Assembly (NCBI GenBank): GCA_900544335.1
Contig: UQUS01000017.1
Coordinates: 1 to 37,254, forward strand
Direction of reading: 5' to 3'
DNA: 37,254 nucleotides
DNA from: an uncultured Sutterella sp.
GTDB taxonomy: Bacteria; Pseudomonadota; Gammaproteobacteria; Burkholderiales; Burkholderiaceae_F
Part shown: positions 7,598 to 16,638 of the stretch, in pieces
Numbering within the stretch: position 1 is the stretch's first letter
How the letters are laid out: each line of letters begins with the position of its first letter
The notes under the pieces: generated by a model
The model's input: the letters and a program-made list of their open reading frames with translations, nothing else
Databases searched by the model: none
Told to the model about the DNA's origin: nothing
Position numbers and translations under genes: made by a program

Positions 7598-8271
7598 TGG
7601 GTCGTTCGACGAATGAGAGCGTTTCCCGCCCATTGAAAAAGACTGATGACGGCAAGAATAACAAAGACCGAGAGCCATATCATGTCCCGATACCCCATCT
7701 GGTAGCCGTAGCGAATCGCAAAGTCCCCGATTCCGCCGGCGCCGATTGCCCCGGCAATCGCCGTAATGCCGATAAAACTGACGAATGTGATCATCGTCAC
7801 GCGCGTGATTCCGGGGATGCATTCTTTCAGATACACCCCGAAAATAATCTCACGCGGTGAAAAGCCCATTGCTTCGCTCGCCTCAATAAGACCTGCGTCG
7901 ACTTCCGAGAGAACCGATTCGATTTGACGGGCAAAAAAGGGAACCGTTCCGAACACAAGGGCGACAAAAGAGCCTGTGACGCCCGACCCTGTCCCCACAA
8001 GAAAGCGAGAAAGCGGAATCAAGAGCACAATCAAAATGATGAAGGGAATCGAGCGGATGATGTCAATCGCGCGATCAAAAAAAGTAAAAAGAATTCGATT
8101 TTCCAAAATGCCGCCCGGCTTGGTCACAACAAGGAGCACCCCCAAAGCAATCCCAAGAACCCAGGCAATCGTTCCGGAAACGCCGATCATCGTCGCTGTT
8201 TGCTCGACGGAACGGAGAAATTCTCCTCCGAGGCGCTCCAAGTTCGGAAATAGGTCGTAAAGAATGTTCAT
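7594..8271 (-). CDS. metI: Methionine ABC transporter permease
   Basis: A 225-residue inner-membrane permease with five or so hydrophobic helices and the EAA-loop segment EASEAMGFSPREIIFGVYLKE that contacts the ATPase. It matches the MetI family in length and in motifs such as FRSIPFIILIV-like RSIPFIILIVLLIPL. With MetN and MetQ it imports D- and L-methionine. Its ATG overlaps the end of metN by four bases (ATGA), indicating translational coupling. It is the last gene of the operon and its stop overlaps that of the convergent LacI-family gene. Confidence 0.93.
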   Translation of the reverse strand: MNILYDLFPNLERLGGEFLRSVEQTATMIGVSGTIAWVLGIALGVLLVVTKPGGILENRILFTFFDRAIDIIRSIPFIILIVLLIPLSRFLVGTGSGVTGSFVALVFGTVPFFARQIESVLSEVDAGLIEASEAMGFSPREIIFGVYLKECIPGITRVTMITFVSFIGITAIAGAIGAGGIGDFAIRYGYQMGYRDMIWLSVFVILAVISLFQWAGNALIRRTTH

Positions 8272-9299
8272 GATACTTTGATCTCCTCGATGCGAACGCC
8301 CTGCTTTTCAATGTACGCAAGAGCTTTTTTCTCGTCTTCCTCACGCCCTTTAAGCGTAACGGCAAGTTTCCCGAAGGGCGTTCCGCCCACAAGTTCAATG
8401 TTTCCGAAGATGATGTTGGCGCTTACGGAAAACCGCTTGTAAAGCTCACTCATTAAAGGCTTTCCGGCGCTTTGCCCGGCGTACGTGAGCAGATACACCG
8501 ACGTCTCGGGTCCTACCCCCTTTTGTTCGGCTTCTTCGAGCATTTCCATAAGTCCGTCGACGTTACTTGCCGAATTAATAAAGCTTTGTGTCACCGGGCT
8601 TTTCGGGTCGGAAAAGACATCTAAAACACTTCCTTCTTCAATGAGTTTTCCGTGATCCAAAACAGCGGTTCTGTCACAAATGCTTTTAATGACCGACATC
8701 TGGTGCGTGATGATGACGACCGTAATCGAAAGCTCGGAGTTGACCTTTTTAAGGAGCTTTAAAATCGAACGGGTTGTCTTGGGATCAAGAGCGCTCGTGG
8801 CCTCATCGCAAAGGAGCACCTTAGGGTCATTGGCAAGTGCTCTGGCAATCGCAACGCGCTGTTTTTGTCCGCCCGAAAGTTCCGAGGGGTAGGCATTTTT
8901 TTTGTCCGATAAACCCACGAGAGATAAAAGACCGTGGATTTTCGCGCAACGCTCTTCGCGTCCGACCTTTGTTAGTTTGAGCGGCATCTCGATATTTTCA
9001 AAGACCGTGCGACTCGGCATTAAGTTAAAGTGCTGGAAAATCATGCCGATTTTGCGACGCACGCTCCGAAGAGAAGCCGGGGAAAGGCCCGTGAGGTCTA
9101 CTCCGTCAAGGAGTACCTGTCCGCTTGTCGGGCGCTCCAAGAGATTGATACAGCGCACGAGCGTGGATTTGCCCGCCCCGGAAAACCCGATAATGCCGAA
9201 AATTTCTCCGTCGTTAATCCGAAGAGAAACGTCGTTGACGGCTGTCACCGATCTTAAATCGCCTGTAAAGCGTTTGACGATGTGTTTCAATTCAATCAT
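8268..9299 (-). CDS. metN: Methionine ABC transporter ATP-binding protein
   Basis: A 343-residue ABC ATPase. Walker A GFSGAGKST is at 38-46, the signature LSGGQKQRVAIARAL near 140-155, Walker B VLLCDEATSALD near 160-171, and the switch histidine lies in VVIITHQM. The C-terminal roughly 80 residues form the NIL domain that binds methionine and gives trans-inhibition in this family. Full length for MetN. It is six bases downstream of the M20 hydrolase gene and overlaps metI by four bases. Confidence 0.95.
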   Translation of the reverse strand: MIELKHIVKRFTGDLRSVTAVNDVSLRINDGEIFGIIGFSGAGKSTLVRCINLLERPTSGQVLLDGVDLTGLSPASLRSVRRKIGMIFQHFNLMPSRTVFENIEMPLKLTKVGREERCAKIHGLLSLVGLSDKKNAYPSELSGGQKQRVAIARALANDPKVLLCDEATSALDPKTTRSILKLLKKVNSELSITVVIITHQMSVIKSICDRTAVLDHGKLIEEGSVLDVFSDPKSPVTQSFINSASNVDGLMEMLEEAEQKGVGPETSVYLLTYAGQSAGKPLMSELYKRFSVSANIIFGNIELVGGTPFGKLAVTLKGREEDEKKALAYIEKQGVRIEEIKVS

Positions 9300-9305
9300 G
9301 TTCGG

Positions 9306-10508
9306 TTACCTCGGATTGCTTTGGCGCGCCACCTGAGCACGGTGCTCGGCTTGAATACTTGCTAAAAGAGCAGGTTCCGTCATAAGGCGCAGTGCCGTTC
9401 TTGCAAGCACCTCCCCTCCTAGCGCAACGGAGTCAAGCCCCATCTTGGATCCTGCTGCCTTTTTAAAGGCTTCGCTGTGTCCGGCAATCGGACTGGGGCT
9501 GATGCGAATCTGCGGTTGGATAGTCGGAACAACTTGACTGACGTTCCCGACATCGGTCGAACCAATGCTTTTAACGGACGCCGGGGGCTCGGCAGTCACC
9601 CCGAAGGCGGTTAACTCCTTAGCATAGACGGCATCAAACGAGGGCGTAATCACGGTGTTGTCCACGCGATTTTGGCTCGGGGTCATCGAACCGGTAGCTC
9701 CCGTCGATAAAGCAGCACCCCGAACGATGTCTTCGACCTTTTTGTAAACGGTATCAAGCGTCGGAGCCGTTGCGGCGCGCAAATAAAACTTGGCGGCGGC
9801 ATAGTCGGGTACGACATTGGGAACATCGCCCCCGTGTGTGATGATTCCGTGAATCCGAACGTCGCTTGTCAGGTGTTGGCGCAAGGCGTTAATCGAGTTA
9901 TAGACGGCAATGACCGCATCGAGAGCGTTAATGCCCTTTTCGGGTGCGCTGGCTGCATGCGACGCTTTTCCGTGAAATTGAATGTCCACAGGCGCACACG
10001 CAAGCGACGGACACGTCAGAATGTGCCCGTCCCGGCTTGCATGAACACACAAAGCCGCATCAACGTCTTTGAAAAATCCCTCACGCACGAAACTTGCCTT
10101 GGCACTGCCGTTCTCTCCGCCCTCCTCGCCCGGTGTGCCGTAGACTCGTACTTCGCCTCCGACTGTGTCGATTACGGACTTTAGAGCAACGGCTGCCAAG
10201 GAACTTGTGGTGCCGAATAGATTATGTCCGCAGGCGTGTCCGATGCCCGGGAGTGCATCGTATTCGGCCAGAAAAACGATCACGGGGCCCGATTTGCGAG
10301 CCTTGTACGCGGCCGTAAATCCGGTCGGGTGCCCCGCAACGTCTTTTTTAATCGAAAATCCGTCTTCGGCCAAAAGCTCTGTCAACGTCTCTTGAGCAAA
10401 ATACTCATGATTGCTGGTTTCCGGGTGCGCATAAATGGCAAGAGAGGCGGCTTGGTACGCCTTAAGTCGTTTAATAGCTATTGCATGAATGCTCGATTGG
10501 GTATCCAT
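9306..10508 (-). CDS. M20-family metallo-amidohydrolase within the met operon
   Basis: A 400-residue dizinc peptidase/amidohydrolase of the M20D group (N-acyl amino acid amidohydrolase, aminobenzoyl-glutamate hydrolase-like). Motifs seen: FLAEYDALPGIGHACGHNLFG (metal-binding Asp/His), GTPGEEGGENGSAK (catalytic Glu pair), and the dimerisation-domain start QFHGKASHAA. The frame stays open to 10601, but that would run 34 bases into metQ. I chose the ATG at 10508 (MDTQSS), which has AGGA upstream and leaves a 59-base gap. Placed between metQ and metNI, it probably releases methionine or a related amino acid from an imported N-acyl or dipeptide conjugate; this is inferred from context. No signal peptide, so cytoplasmic. 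Confidence 0.85.
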   Translation of the reverse strand: MDTQSSIHAIAIKRLKAYQAASLAIYAHPETSNHEYFAQETLTELLAEDGFSIKKDVAGHPTGFTAAYKARKSGPVIVFLAEYDALPGIGHACGHNLFGTTSSLAAVALKSVIDTVGGEVRVYGTPGEEGGENGSAKASFVREGFFKDVDAALCVHASRDGHILTCPSLACAPVDIQFHGKASHAASAPEKGINALDAVIAVYNSINALRQHLTSDVRIHGIITHGGDVPNVVPDYAAAKFYLRAATAPTLDTVYKKVEDIVRGAALSTGATGSMTPSQNRVDNTVITPSFDAVYAKELTAFGVTAEPPASVKSIGSTDVGNVSQVVPTIQPQIRISPSPIAGHSEAFKKAAGSKMGLDSVALGGEVLARTALRLMTEPALLASIQAEHRAQVARQSNPR

Positions 10509-10567
10509 AGCGTGTCCTAAATAATCGTGTACGAGAAGCCGGAAATTCCGGCTTCCCGCATGTTGTT

Positions 10568-11431
10568 TTACTTGAGTTTGTACTCGCCGGATCCGACCCA
10601 AACCGGAATAAAGGCGCCTTTGTACGCGTCTTTCAGGGTTTGAGCGACGTTTTGCTTGTGATAGGCCTCGACGACCTTCTTGTATTCGGTTTTTTGAGTG
10701 TCGTCCGTGCGAGAAACTATGACGTTCGCAAGGCGCGCGAAGTAAGGATTATCGGGCCCGATCACTTCCGAGAAGATCGAATCGGTCGCCGGATTGAGTT
10801 TTGCCGTAAAGGCGTTGCCGCCGTTAATGACGGCAGCCGTGACATCGGGTAAAAGATTGGCCAACATTCCCGACTCGGCCTCGACAATCTCGATTTTGAC
10901 GTTGTAGTGCGTGATGTCGGTTTTATTGGGCACATACCCCTTGGTCGGGTCTACGGTAACCAAGCCTGCGGCCTCAAGAAGCTTAATTGCGCGACCCCCG
11001 TTTGTTAAATCCGCCGGAATGGCGACTTTGTCGCCGTCCTTGATGTCAGAAATTTTGGAAATCTTCGATTTGTTGTTAAAGATGCGAAGCGGTGCGACAA
11101 GCGTATCGCCGATGTCCGTAATCTTGTAGCCGTTGCGGGCGATGTCGTTAGCCAAGAAGGCCTTATGCTGGAAGGCATTTAAATCGATTTCTTTATCCGA
11201 AAGCGCCCGGTTCGGCGTGGCGTAGTCCGAGTACTTGACAAGTTCGACACGGATTTTGTCCGATGCAAGGTTCTGATTAACGGTCTCCCACTGGGCGTTG
11301 TACTCACCGACAACACCGATTTTTACAACTTTGAAGTCCGAGGCTTTCTCTTCGCCGCATCCGGTCAATGCAGTGCCGATTAAGGCTGCAACGGACACAA
11401 AAAAGACAGTGCGTTTGAACGATGGTTTCAT
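10568..11431 (-). CDS. metQ: Methionine-binding lipoprotein
   Basis: A 287-residue substrate-binding lipoprotein. The signal peptide ends in the lipobox LTGC, with Cys25 as the acylated residue. Family landmarks include VKIGVVGEYNAQWE, DLNAFQHKAFLANDIARNGYKI and a C-terminal KGAFIPVW. It captures methionine in the periplasm for MetNI; binding proteins of this NlpA family also take some related dipeptides. It is the first gene of metQ-M20-metN-metI, with GGAG eight bases before the ATG. The 5' leader contains hairpins that may be regulatory. Confidence 0.93.
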   Translation of the reverse strand: MKPSFKRTVFFVSVAALIGTALTGCGEEKASDFKVVKIGVVGEYNAQWETVNQNLASDKIRVELVKYSDYATPNRALSDKEIDLNAFQHKAFLANDIARNGYKITDIGDTLVAPLRIFNNKSKISKISDIKDGDKVAIPADLTNGGRAIKLLEAAGLVTVDPTKGYVPNKTDITHYNVKIEIVEAESGMLANLLPDVTAAVINGGNAFTAKLNPATDSIFSEVIGPDNPYFARLANVIVSRTDDTQKTEYKKVVEAYHKQNVAQTLKDAYKGAFIPVWVGSGEYKLK

Positions 11432-11476
11432 GATAGTTTCTCCGATTTGTGAAAAAAGTAAGGAATAACAACATGG

Positions 11477-11506
11477 CGGAATCGGTCCGACAAACGGACG
11501 AATCCG
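11477..11506 (-). other. Stem-loop in the metQ 5' leader
   Basis: CGGAATCGGTCCG pairs imperfectly with CGGACGAATCCG around an ACAAA loop. It ends 45 bases upstream of the metQ start. On the minus strand it is followed by U-rich but interrupted sequence, so it could be a weak attenuator stem. Confidence 0.35.
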
Positions 11507-11559
11507 AACTTATGAGCGGGACACCCGCAAGACAATAAGGAGGTTTTTTAGTGCGTCAG

Positions 11560-11640
11560 AAAACCCGTGCGGTGCGTCGCCTTCAGAGGGCAATACACAT
11601 TCGCATCGACTGCACGTTGCGTGCATGGATAACGGGTTTT
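11560..11640 (-). ncRNA. Candidate structured RNA leader upstream of metQ
   Basis: A perfect 9-pair outer stem (AAAACCCGT / ACGGGTTTT) closes a multibranch region. Inside are GCACG-TTG-CGTGC (11612-11624) and a two-part arm (TGCG/CGCA enclosing GCC/GGC). This closed junction about 130 bases before a methionine-transport gene looks like a riboswitch-type fold. I do not recognise a SAM-I, SAM-II or SAH consensus in it. A 65-codon minus-strand frame (11510-11707) overlaps it and could be an alternative reading, though its composition is unconvincing. Confidence 0.3.
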
Positions 11641-11944
11641 TGACGTTCAAAAGACATACGATTAATTTTCGATGAGGGGCACATTCTCTGCCCGACCGAT
11701 TCATCATATCGGAAAGCCAAGCAAAGTGAAATAGGGAAACTGCCGTATTTTGTGCCGCCTAAAACGATTCTCCGTCTCTTTTAAAGGACAAGGAATCGAT
11801 TACGATACAAAAAGGCCGACGACTTGACGATATGTACGGCATCGATTTGAGGAAAAAATGTCCGGAATCAAGTCCTACGAAAGGTTCATATAATCGCTCC
11901 GAACGGCGAACATAAGTCAAGCGACAAGCGCTAAGAGTCTCTAC

Positions 11945-11950
11945 TATAAT
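11945..11950 (+). promoter_or_regulatory. Candidate -10 box of the carAB promoter
   Basis: A consensus TATAAT lies 109 bases upstream of the carA start. GCGACA (11921-11926) at 18-base spacing is a poor -35. The leader between has no recognised regulatory RNA; the 240 bases upstream of the box show nothing else I can name. Confidence 0.45.
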
Positions 11951-12059
11951 GATTTATTTGTTAGTTACGGGACAGATGCCCTTTGTTCCGAGTCCTTAAA
12001 GTCGGGCGCCAAGGCCCCGCGCAATGCGAAAGGACACTTTACGAACCTAGGAGAGACTC

Positions 12060-13241
12060 TTGAACTCCATACAACTTGACACACGGCCCGAAGCTGCTTT
12101 GGCGCTTGCCGACGGAACCGTCTATCGCGGACGCTCATTGGGCGCCCCGGGCTCCGTCACGGCCGAGGTGGTCTTTAACACCGCTATGACCGGATATCAG
12201 GAAATCCTGACTGACCCGAGTTACACAGGTCAGATTGTCACGCTCACCTACCCGCACATCGGCAATGTCGGCGTCAATGAGCAGGATGCCGAAAGTCCGA
12301 CCGTTGCAGCAGCCGGACTGATTCTCCGGTGCGCAAGCCCCGTTGTGAGCAATTTTCGTGCAACCGATTCGCTCGAGCACTACCTGAAGGCTCACGGCAA
12401 ATGCGCGCTTTACGACATCGATACGCGCGCTCTCGTGCGTCGTTTGCGCACCAAAGGGGCCATGGCAGGAACCATCGTCGTTGCGAAAGACGGCCATTTA
12501 ACTCAAGAAGAACTTCAGTCGGCAATCAATCAAGCCCGCTCCTGGGGCTCGATGGTCGGTCGTGATTTAGCCTCCGAAGTCACAACCGATGCGCCCTATG
12601 AGTGGACCGAAGGACTTTGGACCATGACAGGCAATGAAGGGACCCCGGGCTTTCACAGGCCGGCGGCTTTCCCCTTTCACGTCGTTGCCTACGACTTCGG
12701 CATTAAGCGCAACATCCTCAGAATGATGGCAGAGCGTGGCATGCGTGTGACGGTCGTTCCGGCAAAGACGCCTGCCGATGTCGTTCTTGCGATGCATCCG
12801 GACGGTGTGTTTTTATCAAACGGCCCGGGAGATCCCGAGCCTTGCACCTATGCGATTGAAGCCGCTCGCGTTTTCCTTGAGAAGAAAATCCCCCTTTTCG
12901 GCATTTGCTTAGGCCATCAGATTATGGGGCTTGCCGCCGGGGCTAAGACCGTCAAGATGAAATTCGGTCACCACGGGGCCAACCACCCGGTCACGGACCG
13001 CCGTACGCATCGCGTCGCGATTACAAGTCAGAACCACGGCTTTGCCGTCGATGAAACGACACTTCCTGAAAATGTATCCGGGATTTACGCCAGTCTTTTT
13101 GACGGGTCGCTGCAAGGGCTGGAATTTCTCAATGCTCCGGCCGTGAGTTTTCAGGGACATCCGGAAGCAAGTCCCGGTCCCCACGACATCGCCACACTTT
13201 TTGATCAGTTCGCCTCTCTCATGCGAAAGAACCGACGATAA
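12060..13241 (+). CDS. carA: Carbamoyl-phosphate synthase small subunit
   Basis: A 393-residue glutaminase subunit that supplies ammonia to CarB for carbamoyl phosphate, used in arginine and pyrimidine synthesis. The N-terminal CarA domain begins ALALADGTVYRGRSLG. The class I amidotransferase domain has the nucleophile Cys in FGICLGHQIMG and the His/Glu pair in FQGHPEASPGPHD. Start codon is TTG: AGGAG at 12049-12053 sits six bases before it and no ATG is suitably placed. It lies 77 bases upstream of carB. Confidence 0.96.
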   Translation: MNSIQLDTRPEAALALADGTVYRGRSLGAPGSVTAEVVFNTAMTGYQEILTDPSYTGQIVTLTYPHIGNVGVNEQDAESPTVAAAGLILRCASPVVSNFRATDSLEHYLKAHGKCALYDIDTRALVRRLRTKGAMAGTIVVAKDGHLTQEELQSAINQARSWGSMVGRDLASEVTTDAPYEWTEGLWTMTGNEGTPGFHRPAAFPFHVVAYDFGIKRNILRMMAERGMRVTVVPAKTPADVVLAMHPDGVFLSNGPGDPEPCTYAIEAARVFLEKKIPLFGICLGHQIMGLAAGAKTVKMKFGHHGANHPVTDRRTHRVAITSQNHGFAVDETTLPENVSGIYASLFDGSLQGLEFLNAPAVSFQGHPEASPGPHDIATLFDQFASLMRKNRR

Positions 13242-13318
13242 GTCGGACAAATGCTCGTGCCCGAATTTCAATCCTCGGGCCCCCTACTTTCTCGCATGAC
13301 AGAAAACAAGGACTAAAA

Positions 13319-16300
13319 ATGCCCAAACGCACTGACATAAAATCCGTACTGATTATCGGCGCCGGCCCCATCATCATCGGTCAGGCCTGTGAATTTGACT
13401 ACTCCGGAGCACAAGCTTGCAAAGCCCTTCGCGAAGAAGGGTATCGCGTCATACTCGTCAACTCCAACCCGGCAACGATTATGACCGACCCCGATACGGC
13501 CGATGCTACCTATATCGAGCCCTTGGACGCACGCGTCCTAGAGCGCATCATTGCTCGGGAAAAGCCCGATGCCGTTTTGCCGACCATGGGCGGGCAAACG
13601 GCCCTGAACCTTGCGATGGAGCTAAATCGCTCCGGAGTTCTTAAGCGCTATGGGGTGGAACTGATCGGAGCATCACCCGATGCCATCGATAAAGCCGAAG
13701 ATCGTCAACGGTTTAAACAGGCTATGAGCCGCATCGGCCTGGAATCGGCGAGATCGGGCATTGCCTACGACATGGCCGAGGCCCTGCAAGTCCAGTCGCA
13801 AGTGGGGTTCCCTGCCGTGATTCGTCCCTCCTTTACCTTAGGCGGGACAGGCGGCGGCATTGCCTACAACATGCAGGAATTCGTCGAGATTTGCGAACGC
13901 GGGCTGGAACTATCGCCTACGCATGAACTGTTAATCGAAGAGTCCCTTCTCGGCTGGAAAGAATACGAGATGGAAGTCGTGCGCGATAAGAACGATAACT
14001 GCATTATCGTCTGCTCGATTGAAAACCTCGACCCCATGGGTATTCACACGGGCGACTCCATCACCGTAGCCCCGGCTCAAACCCTAACGGACCGAGAGTA
14101 CCAAATCATGCGCGATGCCTCGATTGCCGTGCTACGTGAAATCGGCGTGGATACCGGGGGTTCGAACGTACAATTTGCCGTTAATCCGAAAAACGGACGC
14201 CTCATTGTCATTGAGATGAATCCGCGTGTGTCGCGCTCCTCGGCCTTGGCCTCCAAAGCCACGGGCTTTCCGATTGCCAAAGTCGCTGCCAAGCTTGCCG
14301 TCGGGTACACGCTCGATGAACTGAAAAACGATATCACGGACGGTGCAACACCTGCGTCCTTCGAGCCGACGATTGACTACGTTGTCACGAAGATTCCGCG
14401 CTTTGCGTTTGAAAAATTCCCGCAAGCCGACGACCGTTTAACCACCCAAATGAAAAGCGTCGGGGAAGTGATGGCCGTGGGCTCCTCGTTCCAAGAGTCC
14501 CTGCAAAAGGCCCTTCGGGGTCTTGAGACCGGAAAAGACGGTTTAACAAGCCTTTCGACTGACCGGGAAGAAATCATCCACGAAGTCAGTGAAGCCGGTC
14601 CCGAGCGCATCCTTTATGTCGCCGATGCCATGCGAATCGGACTGACGTGCGAAGAGCTTTACCGCATGACGTCGATCGATCCCTGGTTCCTCGCGCAAAT
14701 CGAGGAACTCGTGCGTATCGAAAAGCGCCTTGAAACAGTCTCATTACAAGAAATCGACCGGGACGCCCTCTTTTACTTAAAGAAAAAAGGCTTTTCGGAC
14801 AAACGAATTGCCCGCCTGACACACACGTCGGAAAAGGATGTCCGAGAAAAGCGCTACACCCTGAATCTGCATCCGGTTTACAAACGCGTCGATACCTGTG
14901 CGGCCGAATTTGAAACTAAAACGGCCTACATGTTCTCGACTTACTCTGGAGAAAACGAAGCCAATCCCAGAAATCGTAAGAAGATTGTCGTTTTAGGCGG
15001 GGGACCGAACAGAATCGGTCAGGGCATTGAATTTGACTACTGCTGCGTGCACGCTTCGATGGCCTTACATGAAGACGGGTACGAAACCATCATGGTCAAC
15101 TGCAACCCGGAAACGGTCTCGACCGACTACGATACGTCCGATCGCCTGTACTTTGAGCCCGTGACGCTTGAAGACGTCTTGGAAATCTGTCACGTGGAAA
15201 AGCCTGACGGTGTGATTGTCCAATACGGCGGACAGACACCTTTAAAGATTTGCCGAGCCCTGGAAAAAGAAGGCATTCGCATTATCGGCACCTCCACTGA
15301 TGCGATTGACTGCGCCGAAGATCGTGAGCGCTTTAAGGGCCTAATTACCCAACTCGGTCTCAGACAACCCGAAAACCGCACGGCGCACACGGAATCGGCG
15401 GCCCTTGCCTGTGCGCACGAAATCGGTTATCCCATCGTAGTGCGTCCGAGTTATGTCCTCGGGGGACGCGCGATGGATATCGTGCACGACGATAAGGAAC
15501 TCATGCGCTACATGCACGAAGCCATTGTCGTGAGCGAACAAAGCCCTGTTCTGTTAGACCGCTTTTTGGATGACGCCGTCGAGATGGACGTCGATGCCGT
15601 AAGTGACGGAAAAGAAGTCAAAATCGCAGGCCTTATGCAGCACGTCGAAGCTGCGGGCGTGCACTCGGGAGACTCGGCCTGCTCGCTTCCGCCCTACTCG
15701 CTTCGGGAAGAGATCCTAGATGAAGTGCGGCGGGAAACGGTCTTAATGGCCAAAGCCCTCGGTGTCGTCGGTCTTATGAACGTGCAATTTGCCGTTAAAA
15801 ATGCCGTTACCGAAAAGCCCGAAGTCTATGTCCTCGAGGTCAATCCCCGCGCCAGCCGTACGGTTCCTTTTGTTTCCAAAGCCACGGGCGTTCAAGTTGC
15901 CAAGGTGGCGGCACGCTGCATGGTCGGAGACTCCATTGCCAAGCAAGGCATCACGGTGGAAGTCAAACCCACGCACATGTGCGTTAAAGAAGCCGTGTTC
16001 CCGTTTGCCAAATTCCTCGGCGTCGATCCGGTTTTGGGTCCCGAGATGCGCTCGACAGGCGAAGTCATGGGTGTCGGAACCACCTTCGGCGAAGCGCTCT
16101 TTAAGAGTCAGCTCGGCGCGGGCAACAGACTTCCGCCAGCAGGCTCTACGGTCTTTATCTCCGTGCGCGATGACGATAAGGCCAAAGCCATCGTCGTTGC
16201 CGCCGAACTTGCCGACGCCGGGTACAAACTCGTGGCAACCCGCGGAACAGCAACAGCGTTTGCCCATGCCGGAATCGATTGCAAGACAATCAATAAGGTC

Positions 16301-16546
16301 AGTGACGGACGGCCGAATGTTCTTGACATGATTAAGAACAAAGCCTTGCAGCTTCTCATTATGACAAGCAATGAGTCCAAGGGCGAAATTAACGATGCCC
16401 GAGCGATTCGCCTTGCGGCCCTAGGCAATCGCGTCACCTACTTTACGACGATTGCAGGCGGCCGTGCCGCGGTCGAAGGCATCAAGCACCTCGCTGATGC
16501 GCGCGTGTATTCCTTGCAGGAAATTCACCCAAAGCACACCGCCTGA
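13319..16546 (+). CDS. carB: Carbamoyl-phosphate synthase large subunit
   Basis: A 1075-residue synthetase made of two homologous halves. The first starts KSVLIIGAGPIIIGQACEFDYSG and carries its ATP-grasp with FTLGGTGGG. The second starts KKIVVLGGGPNRIGQGIEFDYCC with YVLGGRAMDI. The C-terminal domain (RGTATAFAHAGI) is the allosteric MGS-like region. It makes carbamoyl phosphate from bicarbonate, two ATP and ammonia delivered from CarA. Length is that of typical proteobacterial CarB. AAGGA precedes the ATG. A 6-pair stem (13259-13280) lies in the carA-carB gap. Confidence 0.97.
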   Translation: MPKRTDIKSVLIIGAGPIIIGQACEFDYSGAQACKALREEGYRVILVNSNPATIMTDPDTADATYIEPLDARVLERIIAREKPDAVLPTMGGQTALNLAMELNRSGVLKRYGVELIGASPDAIDKAEDRQRFKQAMSRIGLESARSGIAYDMAEALQVQSQVGFPAVIRPSFTLGGTGGGIAYNMQEFVEICERGLELSPTHELLIEESLLGWKEYEMEVVRDKNDNCIIVCSIENLDPMGIHTGDSITVAPAQTLTDREYQIMRDASIAVLREIGVDTGGSNVQFAVNPKNGRLIVIEMNPRVSRSSALASKATGFPIAKVAAKLAVGYTLDELKNDITDGATPASFEPTIDYVVTKIPRFAFEKFPQADDRLTTQMKSVGEVMAVGSSFQESLQKALRGLETGKDGLTSLSTDREEIIHEVSEAGPERILYVADAMRIGLTCEELYRMTSIDPWFLAQIEELVRIEKRLETVSLQEIDRDALFYLKKKGFSDKRIARLTHTSEKDVREKRYTLNLHPVYKRVDTCAAEFETKTAYMFSTYSGENEANPRNRKKIVVLGGGPNRIGQGIEFDYCCVHASMALHEDGYETIMVNCNPETVSTDYDTSDRLYFEPVTLEDVLEICHVEKPDGVIVQYGGQTPLKICRALEKEGIRIIGTSTDAIDCAEDRERFKGLITQLGLRQPENRTAHTESAALACAHEIGYPIVVRPSYVLGGRAMDIVHDDKELMRYMHEAIVVSEQSPVLLDRFLDDAVEMDVDAVSDGKEVKIAGLMQHVEAAGVHSGDSACSLPPYSLREEILDEVRRETVLMAKALGVVGLMNVQFAVKNAVTEKPEVYVLEVNPRASRTVPFVSKATGVQVAKVAARCMVGDSIAKQGITVEVKPTHMCVKEAVFPFAKFLGVDPVLGPEMRSTGEVMGVGTTFGEALFKSQLGAGNRLPPAGSTVFISVRDDDKAKAIVVAAELADAGYKLVATRGTATAFAHAGIDCKTINKVSDGRPNVLDMIKNKALQLLIMTSNESKGEINDARAIRLAALGNRVTYFTTIAGGRAAVEGIKHLADARVYSLQEIHPKHTA

Positions 16547-16560
16547 GAAGGATAAAAAGA

Positions 16561-16606
16561 CCTCCCTTCGTTTTCGCACACCCGACAAAGCGAACCCGAA
16601 GGGAGG
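16561..16606. terminator. Terminator between convergent carB and tctC
   Basis: A perfect 10-pair stem (CCTCCCTTCG / CGAAGGGAGG) continues into an inner TTCGC/GCGAA pairing. On the minus strand GTC and five T follow, so it ends the tct transcript well. On the plus strand the tail is A-rich and it would act less efficiently for carB. Confidence 0.75.
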
Positions 16607-16638
16607 AAAGTAACTTTCCGATATTATTTGTGAGTCGA

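Noticed and set aside
7250..7822. Minus-strand frame of 190 codons spanning the lacI/metI junction
   Set aside because: It overlaps both convergent genes in another frame, has no family resemblance, and would be antisense to lacI.
10509..10601. N-terminal extension of the M20 hydrolase reading into metQ
   Set aside because: The extra 31 residues do not match the family and the ATG at 10508 has its own RBS.
11510..11707. Possible 65-codon leader peptide before metQ
   Set aside because: No methionine cluster or other attenuator feature and no good RBS; the stretch is better explained by its stem structure, and it is not listed as a gene.
15743..16331. Open frames of about 175-180 codons overlapping the 3' part of carB on both strands
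   Set aside because: carB is unambiguous across this stretch; the alternatives have no recognisable motif.
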